Of a stretch of DNA of 6,078 bases, positions 5,242 through 6,078 are shown piece after piece. The translations under genes were made by a program, and so were the position numbers. Source of the stretch: an archaeon (GTDB lineage: Archaea > Nanobdellota > Nanobdellia > Pacearchaeales > GW2011-AR1); NCBI GenBank assembly GCA_027341315.1, contig DAIENA010000029.1, positions 1 to 6,078 on the forward strand. The letters are read 5' to 3'. How positions within the stretch are numbered: position 1 is the stretch's first letter; the number at the start of each line of letters is the position of its first letter. Below the pieces are notes generated by a model. That model worked only from the letters and a program-made list of their open reading frames with translations, was not told the DNA's origin and searched no databases.

Positions 5242-5526
5242 TTAGTTCGGCCTTTGGTTTTCAATTTTTTTATCCAATGATTCTATAAAATTTGTCAGTG
5301 TTTTTCCCGCCTCTTTTGTTTTCCCATCAAGGTAAAGTTTTTCGGCAAATTTTATTTCAGGACAGTTTTTTCTAATATTTAATTCTTTTAAAATTGCACA
5401 ACAAATGTAATACTCGTAATCCAGCATCTTTAAATTTTTGTATTCAACATAACCTTTAATAATTAAATTATTATAGAGCCCTTCTATTTGATTATATAAA
5501 TTCTCTAAATCCATTTCGTAAACCAT
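5242..5526 (-). CDS. Hypothetical 94-aa helical protein between the PIN gene and rpo7
   Basis: I do not recognise this protein. It begins MVYEMDLENLYNQIEG and appears all-helical, with a tyrosine-rich N-terminal half, a vicinal CysCys in YYICCAIL and a lone Cys in KNCPE. The C-terminal segment (EIKFAEKLYLDGKTKEAGKT and onward) has the rhythm of one TPR-like helical hairpin. There is no membrane segment or signal peptide. The ATG at 5526 is preferred to the one at 5514 because a TATA box lies about 25.5 nt upstream of it. Its stop codon directly abuts the stop of the convergent PIN gene (5241/5242), with no spacer. Codons are AT-rich. The gene interrupts a neighbourhood that is usually co-directional in archaea. 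Real gene likely; function unknown. Confidence 0.72.
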   Translation of the reverse strand: MVYEMDLENLYNQIEGLYNNLIIKGYVEYKNLKMLDYEYYICCAILKELNIRKNCPEIKFAEKLYLDGKTKEAGKTLTNFIESLDKKIENQRPN

Positions 5527-5547
5527 CTTTCTTTCAGGAATTTAAGT

Positions 5548-5555
5548 ATTATATC
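5548..5555 (-). promoter_or_regulatory. TATA box of the minus-strand 94-aa gene
   Basis: On the minus strand this reads GATATAAT, centred about 25.5 nt upstream of the ATG at 5526. It therefore predicts a leaderless mRNA and supports the longer of the two possible starts. Confidence 0.6.
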
Positions 5556-5584
5556 TTTTTCGTCCGAATTTTTTTTAAGAAAAC

Positions 5585-5592
5585 TTTAAAAA
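5585..5592 (+). promoter_or_regulatory. TATA box of rpo7
   Basis: TTTAAAAA, preceded by the purine-rich GAAAAC that would fit a BRE and followed by CC, is centred about 31 nt upstream of the rpo7 ATG. Transcription would start near 5614-5616 and leave a leader of about 5 nt. It shares the TTAAAAACC core with the tRNA-Trp promoter. The divergent TATA box of the minus-strand gene is about 30 bp away. Confidence 0.55.
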
Positions 5593-5619
5593 CCAATTTT
5601 TCTAACTAATCTTGTTAAA

Positions 5620-6078
5620 ATGTTTTACTTAGCTGAAGTTGAAGATTATGTAAGAGTTGACCCTCGTTTGTTCGGTCTTCCTACTTCGGAATCTGTCAGA
5701 GAACAGCTCGACGTCACTTATGAAGATCATTACGAAAAAGAACTCGGAAAAGTTGTTTCTGTCGTCGAGGTATTGGACGTCGGGAAGGGCGTGATTATTC
5801 CCGGGGACGGCGCTGCATATTATAAATGTGTCTTTAAACTTTTAGTCTGGAAGCCGGAACTTCAGGAGTTGGTTTACGGAAAAGTTGCAGAGATAACAAA
5901 TTTCGGCGCGTTTATAGAAATGGGCGTTATGAAAGGGATGATTCACATTTCACAGACGATGGACGACTACGTCAGCTTCAGCGATTCGGGTTCGCTCTCA
6001 GGAAAGTCGAGCGCAAGAGTTTTGAAGGCGGGCGATTTGTGCGTCGCTAAAATTGTCGCAATCTCGCACAAAGGCGAC
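5620..6078 (+). CDS. rpo7: DNA-directed RNA polymerase subunit Rpo7 (RpoE1/RPB7 homologue), 3' truncated by the window edge
   Basis: Rpo7 pairs with Rpo4 to form the stalk of archaeal RNA polymerase, which binds emerging RNA and helps open complexes form. The visible 153 codons run open to the last base. The N-terminal domain starts MFYLAEVEDYVRVDPRLFG and includes the family hallmark GKGVIIPGDGAAYYKCVFKLLVWKP split across residues 55-79. An S1-type RNA-binding domain follows from about residue 80, with VYGKVAEITNFGAFIEMGVM, then MKGMIHISQTMDDYVSF and the start of the next strand VLKAGDLCVAKIVAIS. The family is usually 180-190 residues, so some 30-40 are missing. The start is the first ATG after the TATA box and matches the family N-terminus. 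rpoE2/spt4 is the usual gene downstream in archaea but lies outside the window. This gene is the strongest evidence that the window is archaeal. Confidence 0.97.
   Translation, partial: MFYLAEVEDYVRVDPRLFGLPTSESVREQLDVTYEDHYEKELGKVVSVVEVLDVGKGVIIPGDGAAYYKCVFKLLVWKPELQELVYGKVAEITNFGAFIEMGVMKGMIHISQTMDDYVSFSDSGSLSGKSSARVLKAGDLCVAKIVAISHKGD

Noticed and set aside
5064..5264. Minus-strand frame overlapping the PIN gene and the end of the 5526(-) gene
   Set aside because: It overlaps the conserved PIN motifs and shares bases with two better-supported genes.
1..6078. CRISPR array, insertion sequence, integrase or defence cassette
   Set aside because: I found no regularly spaced direct repeats, no transposase or integrase motifs, no terminal inverted repeats around a gene and no known defence protein.

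Overview
The window looks like a piece of an archaeal chromosome, most likely from a small-genome DPANN lineage of the Woesearchaeota/Pacearchaeota kind. The assignment rests on an archaeal/eukaryotic-type RNA polymerase subunit Rpo7 (RPB7 homologue), an Fcf1-type PIN nuclease beside it, AT-rich TATA boxes about 25 nt upstream of start codons with essentially no 5' leaders, and a tRNA gene without encoded CCA. The phylum is inference; the domain Archaea is well supported. DNA gyrase is bacterial in origin but is found in many archaea, so it does not contradict this.

Layout. 1-2067 (+) is the 3' five-sixths of gyrA, entering the window nine codons before the active-site tyrosine and including the GyrA box and the whole C-terminal pinwheel. 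2068-3559 is a stretch of short, mostly unrecognised genes, all on +: a 113-aa soluble protein (2109-2450), a tRNA-Trp (2511-2581), a possible 40-aa protein (2624-2746), a 114-aa two-helix membrane protein (2775-3119) and a 105-aa protein (3206-3523). A palindrome at 3527-3550 separates these from the convergent ksgA gene. ksgA/dim1 (4300 down to 3560, -) and a SpoU/TrmH-type RNA methyltransferase (4339-4839, +) diverge from a 38-bp promoter region. An Fcf1-like PIN nuclease (4870-5241, +) follows, then a 94-aa orphan on the minus strand (5526 down to 5242) whose stop codon touches that of the PIN gene, then the start of rpo7 (5620 to the window end, +).

Functionally the right half is RNA-centred: small-subunit rRNA dimethylation (KsgA), 2'-O-ribose methylation of tRNA or rRNA (SpoU/TrmH), probable pre-rRNA cleavage (PIN) and transcription (Rpo7). 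The left half is chromosome topology (gyrase) plus lineage-specific small genes. I see no transposase, integrase, CRISPR array or recognisable defence system, and nothing that I can honestly call a new multi-gene system. The most unusual points are the overlapping divergent ksgA/SpoU promoters, a perfect 9-bp inverted repeat against the promoter of the 3206 gene, two motif substitutions in the two methyltransferases, an odd D-arm in the tRNA, and the orphan gene that interrupts the conserved PIN-rpo7 neighbourhood.
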